DNA of 64,000 nucleotides from Brenneria roseae subsp. roseae (GTDB lineage Bacteria; Pseudomonadota; Gammaproteobacteria; Enterobacterales; Enterobacteriaceae): NCBI RefSeq assembly GCF_003115845.1, contig NZ_KZ819033.1, positions 62,001 to 126,000 of the forward strand, read 5' to 3'. Shown piece by piece: positions 27,440 to 37,294 of this stretch (position 1 is its first letter; each line of letters starts with the position of its first letter). The notes under the pieces were generated by a model. It saw only the letters and a program-made list of their open reading frames with translations, ran no database searches and was not told where the DNA came from. The position numbers and the translations under genes were made by a program.

Positions 27440-27459
27440 GGCCGCATTTGCGGCCTTTT
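27440..27459 (+). terminator. Second GGCCGCA hairpin after kdgK
   Basis: GGCCGCA, two-base loop, TGCGGCC followed by TTTT. It repeats the stem of the first terminator about 145 bases downstream and lies eight bases before the yhjJ stop, so it may stop read-through into yhjJ. Confidence 0.7.
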
Positions 27460-27467
27460 GCGTTTGG

Positions 27468-28943
27468 TTACTGGGCGGCGGGCGCATCACCTTGCAACGG
27501 GGGCGTTTCTGCGACAGGCGCCGGCGTCATGATCCGATTATAGGTAGCCTGAAGATCTTTCATATTCGTCTCCGGCTCCCCCTGCCGCTGCACCAACATC
27601 AACGTCGCGTCCTGCGAAAGCTGCTGATGAAGCTCTTGGTTCAGCATATCGAGCGTCAGCGCCGACAAATAAGCCTGCCGTAGTTTCTGATATTGCTCGG
27701 GAGCAATATCCACCACCCCATTTTGCTGAGACCGCAGACGTTGCGACATCAGAATATCGGTGCTGGTGCGGGCGTAGGTCGCGAACAGCTTGTTCAACTC
27801 ATCCGTTTTGCGTGAAATCAGCTCATCAAACTCCGGCTGCGTCAGTCCGTTATCCCTCAACGTCGCCAGCTCCTGAGCCAGAAATGTCAGACCCGGCGTC
27901 ACGCTATCGTTATTCGGCACATCCAGATGGATCGCACACTGCGCACGGCTGTAGAACACATTGCAGTCAAAACGCAGATTGTTATCTTTCTGCTGGCTCT
28001 TCTCCAACGCCTGTTGTAAATGCCAGAACAACGCTTCCCGGGCTAAATCACTTTGCCAGTAATTCGCTAACTCCTGCGACTCGCGAATCGGATGCCAGGG
28101 CGTATCCCATACCAGTGATAACGTATCCTGCTGAACATTTTTATTCATCAGGCTGATGGCCTGTTGCGGCAGCGGGCTTAATGTCGGCACCGGGGCAGGC
28201 GCTTCCCGCTTACCCTGCAACGCAGAGAACGCTTTGCTGATTTGCTCCACAATACTGCGGTTATCGACATGCCCGACGACATAGAGCGTCATCGCATCGG
28301 GGGTGTACCAGGCTTTATAAAATTGCTGCAATTGCTCACTGTTAAGCGGCAGCTTAACGTCCTGACCGGGATCGTGGGCTAATAATGCAGACCCTTTGAG
28401 CCGATAGCGCCAACTGGGATCCTGTGGATTCGGCGGAAAGGTCGTTACCCGATCGGGAATATTGAGCGCGGTTTGAATACTCTCATCATTGACTGCCATC
28501 TGCCCCGCAGTTTCTGCCAGCCAACCCAGCGCTTCTTTCAGTAACTCCGGTCGGTTGTTCGGCAGGCTCAGATTATAAGACGTGAAATCATATGAGGTAA
28601 TTACCGGCGACAGAGGACGCATGCCGTTATTGTCTTGTATCCACATAGACGGCGACTGGGCGGCCGAAAGCTTATCGCCGGGCGCCAGCGCCAGACGAGG
28701 AAGAAAATGTGCGAACCCGATTTGCTGAGCATTCTCGACCAGCGAACCGGTATTGACCATCAGACGTAGTTCCACCCGGTCGCCGGGGCGTTGCGGCGTG
28801 GTCAGTAATTGCCAGGTAAAACCATTGTCCAGTTTACCCTGTTGCCAGGCAGGATCAGGTTGTAGTGTTTCAGCCTGCACGTTGCTGCCGACAACCGCCA
28901 GCAACATTCCACCAACTAAAAGACCAATTTTGGTGCCCTGCAT
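27468..28943 (-). CDS. yhjJ: M16-family (insulinase-like) periplasmic protein YhjJ
   Basis: A 491-aa exported protein with a Sec signal ending SNVQA|E and two M16-like halves. The zinc motif HxxEH of active M16 peptidases should fall in the GFAHFLPRLAL stretch (about residue 76), but the glutamate and second histidine are replaced (HFLPR). It is therefore probably not a metalloprotease on its own, as for E. coli YhjJ; inactive M16 subunits often work with active partners. It is in E. coli order between kdgK and dctA. Confidence 0.92.
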   Translation of the reverse strand: MQGTKIGLLVGGMLLAVVGSNVQAETLQPDPAWQQGKLDNGFTWQLLTTPQRPGDRVELRLMVNTGSLVENAQQIGFAHFLPRLALAPGDKLSAAQSPSMWIQDNNGMRPLSPVITSYDFTSYNLSLPNNRPELLKEALGWLAETAGQMAVNDESIQTALNIPDRVTTFPPNPQDPSWRYRLKGSALLAHDPGQDVKLPLNSEQLQQFYKAWYTPDAMTLYVVGHVDNRSIVEQISKAFSALQGKREAPAPVPTLSPLPQQAISLMNKNVQQDTLSLVWDTPWHPIRESQELANYWQSDLAREALFWHLQQALEKSQQKDNNLRFDCNVFYSRAQCAIHLDVPNNDSVTPGLTFLAQELATLRDNGLTQPEFDELISRKTDELNKLFATYARTSTDILMSQRLRSQQNGVVDIAPEQYQKLRQAYLSALTLDMLNQELHQQLSQDATLMLVQRQGEPETNMKDLQATYNRIMTPAPVAETPPLQGDAPAAQ

Positions 28944-29343
28944 GTGAACCCCTACTTAAATAACTATCCAACATAATGTGGTTGCTGTTGATAATAATAG
29001 TGGCCTTGCGTTTGCCACCGAACACGCTCGTGTATTCATCACGGAAAATGAGAAAGGCGAAGTGTACCATTCCCTTAGACCACGCGCTTTTATCTATGTC
29101 ACCCAAATAGGTTAAATAATCGGCAAAAAAAGAAAAATATTTAGATTTAACAATCTGTTTACGTGATTGGGACGGTTAACAGCAGGCAGGAAACGCACAA
29201 GAAAAACGCAGCGCATCAAAGACAAACCAGAGATAGAAAATCGCTTGCGGCGGCCCGCAAGGGGCGGGCAGGACCGCCACAAAAAGACTCCCCACGGCGC
29301 AATCACGCCGTGGGGAAGTGCTATTCAGGAACACGCATCGTGA
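28944..29343. other. yhjJ-dctA intergenic region (400 bp)
   Basis: It carries the yhjJ promoter side (28944-29100, AT-rich), a dispersed GC-rich repeat copy (about 29236-29285) and the dctA terminator (29281-29316). No gene was supported. Confidence 0.6.
29281..29316 (-). terminator. dctA terminator
   Basis: TCCCCACGGCG and CGCCGTGGGGA (29289-29299 and 29106+200-29316, that is 29306-29316) form an 11-bp stem with a six-base loop. On the minus strand the stem is followed by GTCTTTTT. Confidence 0.85.
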
Positions 29344-30642
29344 TTATGGCAGTGTATTCGGTGCCGTCGTGTTGTTGTTATTGTGCTTGTTATTACCGGA
29401 AAGTTCGTCCTCCAGCTGTTTCTCATCCAGTTCACGGCAGTATTTCGCAACCACGATAGTGGCGACGCCGTTGCCGACCAGGTTCGTCAGCGCGCGGGCT
29501 TCCGACATGAAACGGTCAACACCCAGGATTAACGCCAGACCCGCCACCGGCAGATGACCTACGGCAGACAAGGTCGCGGCCAGTACGATAAATCCGCTTC
29601 CCGTTACACCCGCCGCCCCTTTGGAAGAAAGCAGCAGCACAATCAGCAGCGTGATCTGATGCCAGATGTCCATGTGGCTGTTGGTCGCCTGCGCGATAAA
29701 TACCGCCGCCATGGTCAGATAGATAGAGGTTCCGTCAAGGTTGAACGAATAACCGGTGGGGATCACCAGACCGACAACGGATTTCTTACAGCCGACTTTC
29801 TCCATTTTTTCCAGCATACGTGGCAACACCGATTCAGAAGACGACGTACCCAGCACGATCAGCAGTTCTTCCTTGATATAGCGGATGAACTTGAAAATGC
29901 TGAATCCGGTCGCTTTGGCGATACTGCCCAACACCAGGAAAACAAACAGAAGACAGGTGATGTAGAAACAAATGATCAATTGGCCCAACTGTACCAGCGT
30001 GCCCACCCCATATTTACCAATGGTGAAGGCCATGGCGCCAAACGCGCCCAGCGGCGCCAGTTTCATGATCATGTTGATGATACCGAAAATGACTTTGGAG
30101 AAGCTTTCGATCACATCAAAAATCATCTTGCCTTTGCTGCCCAGACGATGCAGCGCAAAACCAAACATGACGGCAAACAGCAACACCTGCAAAATATTGC
30201 CGCTGGCAAAAGCCCCAATCACACTCGATGGGATGACGTCCATCAGGAACGGAATCAGTCCCTGCTGGGAAGCCTGCTGGGTATAAACCGCAACAGCCGA
30301 AGCATCCAGCGTGCTCGGATCGACGTTCATTCCCTCGCCCGGTTTTATTATGTTTACTACGGTCAGACCGATGATCAAGGCAACCGTACTGACAACTTCA
30401 AAGTACAGCAGGGCAACCGCACCGGTACGGCCGACTGACTTCATGCTTTCCATGCCGGCAATGCCTGTTACAACCGTACAGAAGATAACCGGGGCGATGA
30501 TCATTTTAATTAATTTAACAAACCCATCGCCGAGCGGTTTCATCTGTTCGCCGAGATCCGGATAGAAATGTCCCAGCAGTATCCCTACCGTAATGGCGAC
30601 AAGCACCTGAAAATAAAGACTTTTAACAATAGATAGTTTCAT
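29344..30642 (-). CDS. dctA: C4-dicarboxylate:proton/sodium symporter DctA
   Basis: Aerobic importer of succinate, fumarate, malate and aspartate, 432 aa, DAACS (glutamate transporter-fold) family. Substrate-site motifs are intact: [16 protein letters not shown], the NLDGT stretch in [18 protein letters not shown], and the [19 protein letters not shown] hairpin. The start at ATG 30642 ([14 protein letters not shown]) aligns with E. coli DctA; a frame extending to 30882 has no homology. The C-terminal tail is unusually Asn-rich ([13 protein letters not shown]). Confidence 0.96.
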   Translation of the reverse strand: MKLSIVKSLYFQVLVAITVGILLGHFYPDLGEQMKPLGDGFVKLIKMIIAPVIFCTVVTGIAGMESMKSVGRTGAVALLYFEVVSTVALIIGLTVVNIIKPGEGMNVDPSTLDASAVAVYTQQASQQGLIPFLMDVIPSSVIGAFASGNILQVLLFAVMFGFALHRLGSKGKMIFDVIESFSKVIFGIINMIMKLAPLGAFGAMAFTIGKYGVGTLVQLGQLIICFYITCLLFVFLVLGSIAKATGFSIFKFIRYIKEELLIVLGTSSSESVLPRMLEKMEKVGCKKSVVGLVIPTGYSFNLDGTSIYLTMAAVFIAQATNSHMDIWHQITLLIVLLLSSKGAAGVTGSGFIVLAATLSAVGHLPVAGLALILGVDRFMSEARALTNLVGNGVATIVVAKYCRELDEKQLEDELSGNNKHNNNNTTAPNTLP

Positions 30643-30977
30643 ATATTTATACGTCCTATGGTGGGGAAACACAGGAGGATAATAGAGTACGGTAATAATG
30701 CCGCCTGTGATTGCGCCGGAAAGTAACATCGCAATAACAGGCTGAAAATGTTTTATAACTTTAGTTTGTGAACGGAAGGTTAAAAATAAGAACTGAATCG
30801 CTTCAATAGATGTTATTAATAAACAGATGTGCAATTTATTTATAACAAGCCACCGATTATCTCTAACCGCATACCGCCACAAGAAATCGACGAGGTCAGT
30901 GATAGCGGGGCTTACAAGGGAATAAACGATAAAACACTTAATAATTATAGGGTTATTGATGAATAAAAATTATTTAA
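30643..30977 (-). promoter_or_regulatory. dctA upstream region (335 bp)
   Basis: AT-rich DNA between the dctA start and the truncated hmsP stop. It must hold the dctA promoter. A TTTGTGAACGGAA stretch near 30765 looks like one half of a CRP site, but I saw no second half. No trace of an EAL-domain coding sequence remains here. Confidence 0.5.
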
Positions 30978-32168
30978 TCATGACATAAAGAGATGAATGC
31001 CATTTCTTCCTTCATTACGGGCGACCTGCATCGCAAAACGCGCTTGAGCGAGAAACAAGTCCGCATCCCTCTTTTTTCCCGACAACGGTGGGACAAGGTG
31101 AACCATTCCCACACAGGCCGCCAGCGGTGACTGGCTGGTAATGGCAAATGGCGTGTTGAGTTGCAACACCATATGTTGCGCCCAGTTCTGTATCTGCTCT
31201 GCCGGCAGTGGTTTCCTCAGCATCGCAAACTCATCGCTGTTCAGACATGCCAACAGGACCGATTCCCCGGATGCCTCAATTGCCGATTTCAGCTGATTCA
31301 CTAATGTATGCAACGCCGCATCGCGCGTCTTGTCCGGCGCCACCGTCGGTGGCTCAAGCCCGAGCACCATCAGACAGAGCGGGATATTTTCCGACAGGCA
31401 TTGTTGCAACTGCGCTAAAAAAGCGTCTTTTCCCGGTAAATCATAGCGTTCCTCTATCGAAATAAGGGATTGCTCCAGCCATTGCTGATTGCGGTTATAG
31501 CTGCGGACCAACACACCGAGTTCATCATCCTGATGCCACTCGGGCAGGGTTAGCTGGTGGTGTGGCAACGCTTCCGTCGGCAGATTTTGCAACTCGGCAA
31601 TAATGGCGCGCAGCGGATGAACCATAAGCCGATTCATACACCAGGTAATGGCAATCGACAGGATCAGCGCCAACAGCAGGTACGTTGCCAGCATGGTCGA
31701 AAACGTACTGACGATGAACTGAAACATACGATAAGAATCCGCCTGTAGCACCAGATTCGCCAATGGCGTCGTATTCTGCGTCTGCGGTGGCGAATAGAGT
31801 GGCACAGAGATCCGGATAGGCAGCTTGAATACGCGGGCAATCCAGCCTGGCACCGGGCGTTCAGTCGGGAAATTGGCATGCAGCGTCTGGAATTCGTCCG
31901 GCAACAACACGTCGGCCCGACTGAGAAAACCGGCAGGCAGCAGGTTATTGAGAATATCTTCGGCCCGCTGCACTTCACCTTGCAGGACCGCCTCCGTCAG
32001 AGGCTGGCGCACGGAATAAGCGATGCTCTCCAGTTGCCTGGCATAATCTTCACGACGTTGATGAACGAAGTGAAAAAGCTGTATCACGATAAAAAGGCTG
32101 ATGGTGACCAGTGCCACAGCGGACACGGCTGTCATCTGCTTAATCGTTAATGAACGTCTGAGCCGCAA
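30978..32168 (-). CDS. Truncated HmsP/YhjK-like membrane protein lacking the EAL domain
   Basis: E. coli YhjK (PdeK/HmsP type) is a 660-residue c-di-GMP phosphodiesterase with membrane sensor, HAMP, degenerate GGDEF and EAL domains. This protein has only 396 residues. Helix 1 is at about 12-32, a periplasmic domain follows (SIAYSVRQPL to PVPGWIARVFKLP), helix 2 is at about 152-176, then HAMP and a GGDEF-like domain with a degenerate NSDEF in place of GGDEF. It stops just where the EAL domain should start (GRNGIHLFMS then TGA). It cannot cleave c-di-GMP by itself. It may be a decaying gene or a non-catalytic sensor. Position after dctA matches E. coli. Confidence 0.82.
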   Translation of the reverse strand: MRLRRSLTIKQMTAVSAVALVTISLFIVIQLFHFVHQRREDYARQLESIAYSVRQPLTEAVLQGEVQRAEDILNNLLPAGFLSRADVLLPDEFQTLHANFPTERPVPGWIARVFKLPIRISVPLYSPPQTQNTTPLANLVLQADSYRMFQFIVSTFSTMLATYLLLALILSIAITWCMNRLMVHPLRAIIAELQNLPTEALPHHQLTLPEWHQDDELGVLVRSYNRNQQWLEQSLISIEERYDLPGKDAFLAQLQQCLSENIPLCLMVLGLEPPTVAPDKTRDAALHTLVNQLKSAIEASGESVLLACLNSDEFAMLRKPLPAEQIQNWAQHMVLQLNTPFAITSQSPLAACVGMVHLVPPLSGKKRDADLFLAQARFAMQVARNEGRNGIHLFMS

Positions 32169-32486
32169 GCACCTTCTCCGTCAATCCTGTATTGCCGCTG
32201 TACTTATACCCAATAGACTTATGACGGGCTATCCTGCCCGTCAACGGGAGTCAACGTTACGCGTTGTTAAAAAACGCGAACTTACCGCAATTTCATCCAA
32301 CTACGGGCTAAAAATACCGTATTTGCCCGTTTTTGACACCAGGATGAAAGAAGCCGGAAAGAAACCCCGCTAGTATAAGACAGCTTATCTGCGCCTCCAT
32401 GCTGTTTTATGCCGCTCCCTACCGGATTTCGTCTTAATCCTATGTTGCATTGACGTGGCGGTACCGCCCGGTCAGCCCGAAGGATA
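32169..32486. other. Intergenic region between hmsP-like gene and ggt (318 bp)
   Basis: Contains a GACGGGC-TATCCT-GCCCGTC hairpin at about 32224-32243 followed by a CAACG-TTACG-CGTTG hairpin and TTAAAAAA, resembling the start of the dispersed repeats, and the promoter side of the HmsP-like gene. No gene was seen. Confidence 0.5.
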
Positions 32487-34250
32487 TCAATAACCGATCG
32501 CCGCACCCGCCGGACGTCGAATATCATTGGCGCCGTACAGGTAGCCTTCGCGTACTTTGCCGGAAACCGCAGAGTCGTTACCGGAGTTAGCGGGCATGAC
32601 ACCTGCCGCCCCCGGCAATCCAACCATGATCAACTCTGCCGCGCCCCAGGGCGTTTGTTCCACCATCTTATATCCACGCTGCTTTAAGAGCGCCAGCGTA
32701 TCGGCGGAAAGTCCGCGCTGTTCGTAATACACCTCATCCGGCAGCCACTGATGGTGAATACGCGGCGCGTCCACCGCCTCCTGAGGCGCCATACCGTGAT
32801 CGATGATATTCAACGCGGTCTGCAATGTAATCGTGATAATGCGCGACCCGCCCGGAGACCCCAGCACCATAAAGATTTTTCCATCTTTCGTGACCAATGA
32901 CGGGCTCATGGATGATAGTGGGCGCTTACCGGGGGCGATGGCGTTACGTTCCCCCTGCACCAGTCCATACAAATTCTGCTCGCCCACTTTGGTGGTGAAA
33001 TCATCCATTTCATCGTTGAGGAAAAAGCCGGTCCCCGGTGCAATCACCACCGCCCCGAAACGCCCGTTGACCGTATAGGTTGTAGAGACCGCATTTCCCT
33101 GACTATCCACGATGGAGTAGTGCGTGGTTTCCGGTTTCTCGTGCGGCCCGATGCCAGGCTGAACCTGCTGTGACGGCGTGGCGTTTTGCGGTTCTATTTT
33201 TTTGCGGATCTCGGCGGCGTAATCCTTACTGAGCAGACGTTTAACCGGATTACTGACAAAATCCGGGTCACCCAGATAGGTGTTGCGATCCATATAGGCA
33301 TGACGCATGGCCTCGCTCAGGACGTGTACCGACGCGGCTGAATTGAATCCCAGCGCGTTGAAATCGTAGCCTTCCACAATATTGAGAATTTCACACATCG
33401 TCACACCGCCTGAACTCGGGGGCGGGGAAGAAACAAACTGATAGCCACGATAATCGCAGGTGACGGGCGCGGTTTCAGTAATACGGTAATCAGCAAAATC
33501 CGCCGCGGTCAGAATGCCGCCGCCCTGACGCGCCGCCTGCTCTACCGCTTGCGGGATTTTTCCTCTGTAGAAGGCGTCAGGACCGTTATCCGCAATGGCC
33601 TGCAAGGTGTTCGCCAAATCACGCTGCACCAGTTTATCGCCCGGCTGTAGCGGGCTGCCATCCGGACGCAGGAAAATGCGGGCCGCTTCAGGATCGTCTT
33701 TGAAACGTTTGACGGTCGTATCCAGAATATCGGTATCCGCCCGCGTCAGCTCAAAACCATATCGCGCCAGTTTGATCGCCGGCGCCATTACCTGTTCGCG
33801 GCTCAGCTTGCCGTATTTTTTCTGCGCCGTATCCAGACCTAATACCGTTCCGGGCACGCCAGCTGCCAGATAGCCATACAGACTGGACTCTTTCTTTACA
33901 TTGCCCGCCGCATCAAGATACATGTCTGCATTGGCCGCCGCGGGCGCCGTTTCACGGAAATTGATGAAGGTGTCTTTGCCGTCGGCCAGATGGATGGTCA
34001 TAAACCCGCCGCCGCCAATATTGCCGCAGCAGGGGTTAACCACCGCTTGTGCATATCCCACAGCAACCGCCGCATCAATCGCGTTTCCCCCCATCTTCAT
34101 GATATCGACGCCTATCTGCGAGGCCAGATACTGCGAACTGACCACCATGCCGTTTTTCGCCTCTACCGCAGGCGCAGATGCAGCCTGCACCGCGCCACTG
34201 ACCAGCAGCGCTGCCACGCTCAGCGACAAAAGCCATTTTCCCAATGCCAT
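32487..34250 (-). CDS. ggt: Gamma-glutamyltranspeptidase Ggt
   Basis: Periplasmic enzyme, 587 aa, that hydrolyses glutathione and other gamma-glutamyl compounds or transfers the gamma-glutamyl group. A signal peptide ends at about GAVQAAS. The precursor cleaves itself before the nucleophile threonine in PETTHYSIVD (about Thr375), giving large and small subunits. The substrate site KRPLSSMSPSLV and GSPGGSRIITITLQ is intact. A Cys pair (NPCCGNIGGGG) is present near residue 74. ATG 34250 has AGGAG seven bases upstream; the longer frame to 34310 is not used. It ends with an extension after MVGLPGAAGVMPANSG that is not in E. coli Ggt. Confidence 0.95.
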   Translation of the reverse strand: MALGKWLLSLSVAALLVSGAVQAASAPAVEAKNGMVVSSQYLASQIGVDIMKMGGNAIDAAVAVGYAQAVVNPCCGNIGGGGFMTIHLADGKDTFINFRETAPAAANADMYLDAAGNVKKESSLYGYLAAGVPGTVLGLDTAQKKYGKLSREQVMAPAIKLARYGFELTRADTDILDTTVKRFKDDPEAARIFLRPDGSPLQPGDKLVQRDLANTLQAIADNGPDAFYRGKIPQAVEQAARQGGGILTAADFADYRITETAPVTCDYRGYQFVSSPPPSSGGVTMCEILNIVEGYDFNALGFNSAASVHVLSEAMRHAYMDRNTYLGDPDFVSNPVKRLLSKDYAAEIRKKIEPQNATPSQQVQPGIGPHEKPETTHYSIVDSQGNAVSTTYTVNGRFGAVVIAPGTGFFLNDEMDDFTTKVGEQNLYGLVQGERNAIAPGKRPLSSMSPSLVTKDGKIFMVLGSPGGSRIITITLQTALNIIDHGMAPQEAVDAPRIHHQWLPDEVYYEQRGLSADTLALLKQRGYKMVEQTPWGAAELIMVGLPGAAGVMPANSGNDSAVSGKVREGYLYGANDIRRPAGAAIGY

Positions 34251-34357
34251 TGCGACTCCTTTTACCCTGTTTATTTCGTGTTGTTTCTTGTTGTACAACG
34301 CCCAAACCAATTCATTTCCGACCGGCGACTCAAGGTGCAGACCACCGGCATTGCCCG

Positions 34358-35269
34358 TTATCCCTGTCGGATTGGAATCAATGACCGCAGACGGGAGCCG
34401 AATACATTGATTATCAGCCCCAGCATAATCATCAATGCGCCGACAATCTGTAGCGCCGATAATGATTCATTGAGGAAAACAGCGGCGCTTATCAGCCCCG
34501 TAACAGGCACCAGCAACGACAGCGGCGCAACGCGCCAGGTTTCATAGCGCGCCAGCAAATTCCCCCAGATGCCATAGCCGATAATGGTGGCGCAAAAAGC
34601 CAGATAGACCAGCGACAGAATAGTAGGAAGCTGGATATTCATCAGACTGGAGACCATCACATCCTGGCCTTCAAACAGCCAGGAACACGCAAAGAAAGGC
34701 ACGATGGGGATCAGCGCGCTCCACACCACCAGCGACATAATGTTGACGCCGCGGTAACTACTCATAATGATTTTATTGCTGATATTCCCGAGCGCCCATG
34801 ACAGCGCGGCGGCCAGCGTGAGCAGCAGCGTGGCGATCGTCATGCCGGAAGCCATTTGCCCGTCAGTGCGCCCTTCCGCCAGCACAAACATCCCCATCGC
34901 TGCCACCAGGATACCGGCGATGTGATTCCAGCGAAGCTTTTCCGACAGCAGCACGGCTCCCGCCAGCAGGGTAAAGAATGCCTGTGCCTGGAGCACCAGT
35001 GACGCGATACCTGCCGGCATACCCAGCTTAATCGCAAGAAACAGAAACCCAAACTGACCAAAACTGATGGTCATGCCATACGCCAACAGCCAACGAAAAG
35101 GGATTCGCGGCGCGGGGATAAAAAAGATCGCCGGTAATGCCACCAGCAAAAAGCGCAGTCCGGCCAGTAAAAAAGGCGGCATACCATGCAGGCCAATTTT
35201 GATTACCACAAAATTTACCCCCCATAAAACCACCACACAAAGCGCAAGCAACCCATCTTTTATTGACAT
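34358..35269 (-). CDS. eamA: EamA-type drug/metabolite exporter (O-acetylserine/cysteine exporter-like)
   Basis: A 303-aa, ten-helix DMT transporter with two EamA repeats. It matches E. coli EamA through LALCVVVLWGVNFVVIKIGLHGMPP, GMPAGIASLVLQAQAFFTLLAG and YGIWGNLLARYETWRVAPLSLLVPV. The E. coli protein exports O-acetylserine and cysteine-pathway metabolites. Its place next to ggt and upstream of an import/oxidation operon fits a sulfur theme, which is inference. ATG 35269 has no strong ribosome site. Confidence 0.87.
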   Translation of the reverse strand: MSIKDGLLALCVVVLWGVNFVVIKIGLHGMPPFLLAGLRFLLVALPAIFFIPAPRIPFRWLLAYGMTISFGQFGFLFLAIKLGMPAGIASLVLQAQAFFTLLAGAVLLSEKLRWNHIAGILVAAMGMFVLAEGRTDGQMASGMTIATLLLTLAAALSWALGNISNKIIMSSYRGVNIMSLVVWSALIPIVPFFACSWLFEGQDVMVSSLMNIQLPTILSLVYLAFCATIIGYGIWGNLLARYETWRVAPLSLLVPVTGLISAAVFLNESLSALQIVGALMIMLGLIINVFGSRLRSLIPIRQG

Positions 35270-35613
35270 CCTGAATCTCTCTCACCGCATCAGACAACGA
35301 CTTACTACTGTACAACCCGGCTCGGCCGGGGAACACAAATCGTTCAGGAAAATTTAGGCTAAAACCAATACCGCCGGTTAGCGTCTCCGCATGTTCACTT
35401 GTTTCCATTCACAGTTAAAACGTTACATGAATTAAACACATTAAATACAGAACACTCACTTCTCCTACACAAAATTGGATAATAAATGCCGGTTTTGTTC
35501 TTTGCTGTTTCTGATCACCTATGGAAGTATCGGCTTTGGATATCGGTTAAATCCTCCAGCAATATCGCATCAGGCAATGGCGTGGCCGGTGCATTCATCT
35601 ATATGATAAATAA
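35270..35613. promoter_or_regulatory. Divergent eamA / ABC operon intergenic region (344 bp)
   Basis: Must hold the promoters of eamA (minus) and the seven-kilobase ABC-monooxygenase operon (plus). It is AT-rich from 35410 to 35613. I saw no operator that I can name and no gene. Confidence 0.45.
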
Positions 35614-37269
35614 ATGGAAAACAATGTGAAGAACGACTTTCATTCTCATCGGAAACCGGCTCTGAATCTTTTTGCCTCTCTGATACTTCTGGGCAGTACC
35701 TTTGGTTCACAGGCGGCAAGCGACACGCCAAAAATCGGCGGCACGCTGCTCTATCTGGAGCAACAACCCCACACCAATCTCTATACGCCCGCAGGCGGGT
35801 TTTATCCTAATGGCGGTATTCTCAACCAAATAACCGACAAGCTGACGTACCAAAACCCGGAAACGCTGGAGATCGAACCCTGGATTGCCGAGTCCTGGAG
35901 CGTCAACGCCGATAACACCGAATATACGTTTAAACTCCGCCCTGGCGTCACGTTCTCGGACGGCACGCCGCTGGACGCCAACGCCGTCGCAAAAAACTTT
36001 GATACTTACGGGTCAGGCAACCCGGCGCTCAACCAGCCCGTCTCTGAAGTCATTAATAACTACCTGCGCAGCGAAGTCATCGATCCCCTGACGGTGAAGT
36101 TCTACTTCAAGAAACCGTCGCCGGGCTTTCTACAGGGAACCTCGGCCATTGGTTCCGGTCTGGTTTCCCTCAGCACGCTGGCGCAGAATTTCAACCAGTT
36201 AGGCAACGCCCGCAACATCATCGGCTCCGGTCCGTTTGTGGTCAGCAGCGAAAAGGTGGGACGCGAACTGAAACTGACCGCCCGCCAGGATTACAACTGG
36301 GCGCCGGTGAAATCGAAGCATCAGGGGCGGCCTTATCTGGATGGCATAACCATTCTGGTCACGCCGGAAGATAGCGTGCGTATCGGTGCATTGATATCCG
36401 GTCAGGCTGATTTTATTCGCCAGATACAGGCATACGATGAAAAGCGGGTACAGGATCAAGGCTTCAATATTTACGCGCCGCCGACGCGCGGCGTAAACAA
36501 CAGCATCGTTTTCCGCCCGGATAATCCGCTGGTGGCCGATATTCGCGTCCGTAAGGCGCTGCTGCATGCCACTAATACCAAAGAGATTATCGATACGCTA
36601 TTCTCCGCCAACTATCCGCAGGCAACCTCACCGCTGGCGAAAACGGCGGCCGGGTATGTCGATCTCTCGGAAAAGCTGGCGTTCGATCCGGCTCAGGCCT
36701 CCCGTCTGCTGGATGACGCAGGCTGGAAAACGGGCGCTCAGGGTATCCGGCAAAAAGACGGCCAGTCACTGATACTGACGGCGTATGAATCCCTGCCCCA
36801 ACCCCAGAACAAAGAAACGTTGCAGCTCGTCTCACAGCAGTGGGCCAACGTTGGCGTGAAGCTGAATATCCTGGCGGGCGATGCCGGCAGTAAAACCGTG
36901 GATAGCCTCGACCCGCTCAAAACCGCCGTGGCCCCCGCGATGGTAGGCCGCGCCGATCCTGATGTACTGAAAAGCCAGTATTACCCCACGGTGCGTAACG
37001 TCCTGCTGCAAAAAGGCGGCGCCAGCGACAAGGTCAAAGATTTTGTGGATACCCACCTGAACGCCCTGCTGGATGGCATCGCCACCGAAACCGATCGCAG
37101 CAAACGGCTGGCGCTGGTTGGCGAAGTCCAGAACTACCTGATCGACCAGGCGTATGTGATCCCCATTTTTGAAGAGCCGCAGGTCTTTGCCGGCGCATCA
37201 ACGACCAAAGGCATCGCCTTTGAAGCCGTAGGACGCCCCAGCTTTTACAACACCTGGTTAGATAAGTAA
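35614..37269 (+). CDS. ABC transporter substrate-binding protein, DppA/OppA family (KPN_01854 type)
   Basis: A periplasmic cluster-C binding protein of 551 aa. Its N-terminal extension (MENNVKNDFHSHRK) precedes a hydrophobic signal ending GSQAAS. The family core appears as GGTLLYLEQQPHTNL, YTFKLRPGVTFSDGTPLDANAV and IRVRKALLHATN. The opening YTPAGGFYPNGGILNQITDKLTYQNPET and the neighbours agree with what I remember of the KPN_01854 group, always found beside a luciferase-like enzyme. The ligand is unknown but should be a small peptide-like or amphiphilic compound. The start is uncertain: ATG 35614 has no ribosome site, and a GTG at 35626 is possible. Confidence 0.88.
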   Translation: MENNVKNDFHSHRKPALNLFASLILLGSTFGSQAASDTPKIGGTLLYLEQQPHTNLYTPAGGFYPNGGILNQITDKLTYQNPETLEIEPWIAESWSVNADNTEYTFKLRPGVTFSDGTPLDANAVAKNFDTYGSGNPALNQPVSEVINNYLRSEVIDPLTVKFYFKKPSPGFLQGTSAIGSGLVSLSTLAQNFNQLGNARNIIGSGPFVVSSEKVGRELKLTARQDYNWAPVKSKHQGRPYLDGITILVTPEDSVRIGALISGQADFIRQIQAYDEKRVQDQGFNIYAPPTRGVNNSIVFRPDNPLVADIRVRKALLHATNTKEIIDTLFSANYPQATSPLAKTAAGYVDLSEKLAFDPAQASRLLDDAGWKTGAQGIRQKDGQSLILTAYESLPQPQNKETLQLVSQQWANVGVKLNILAGDAGSKTVDSLDPLKTAVAPAMVGRADPDVLKSQYYPTVRNVLLQKGGASDKVKDFVDTHLNALLDGIATETDRSKRLALVGEVQNYLIDQAYVIPIFEEPQVFAGASTTKGIAFEAVGRPSFYNTWLDK

Positions 37270-37294
37270 TCAGACTGTCGATGAGGAGAGCTAT

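Noticed and set aside
30643-30882. 80-codon N-terminal extension of dctA
   Set aside because: DctA homologues start at [12 protein letters not shown]; the extension runs through promoter-like AT-rich DNA.
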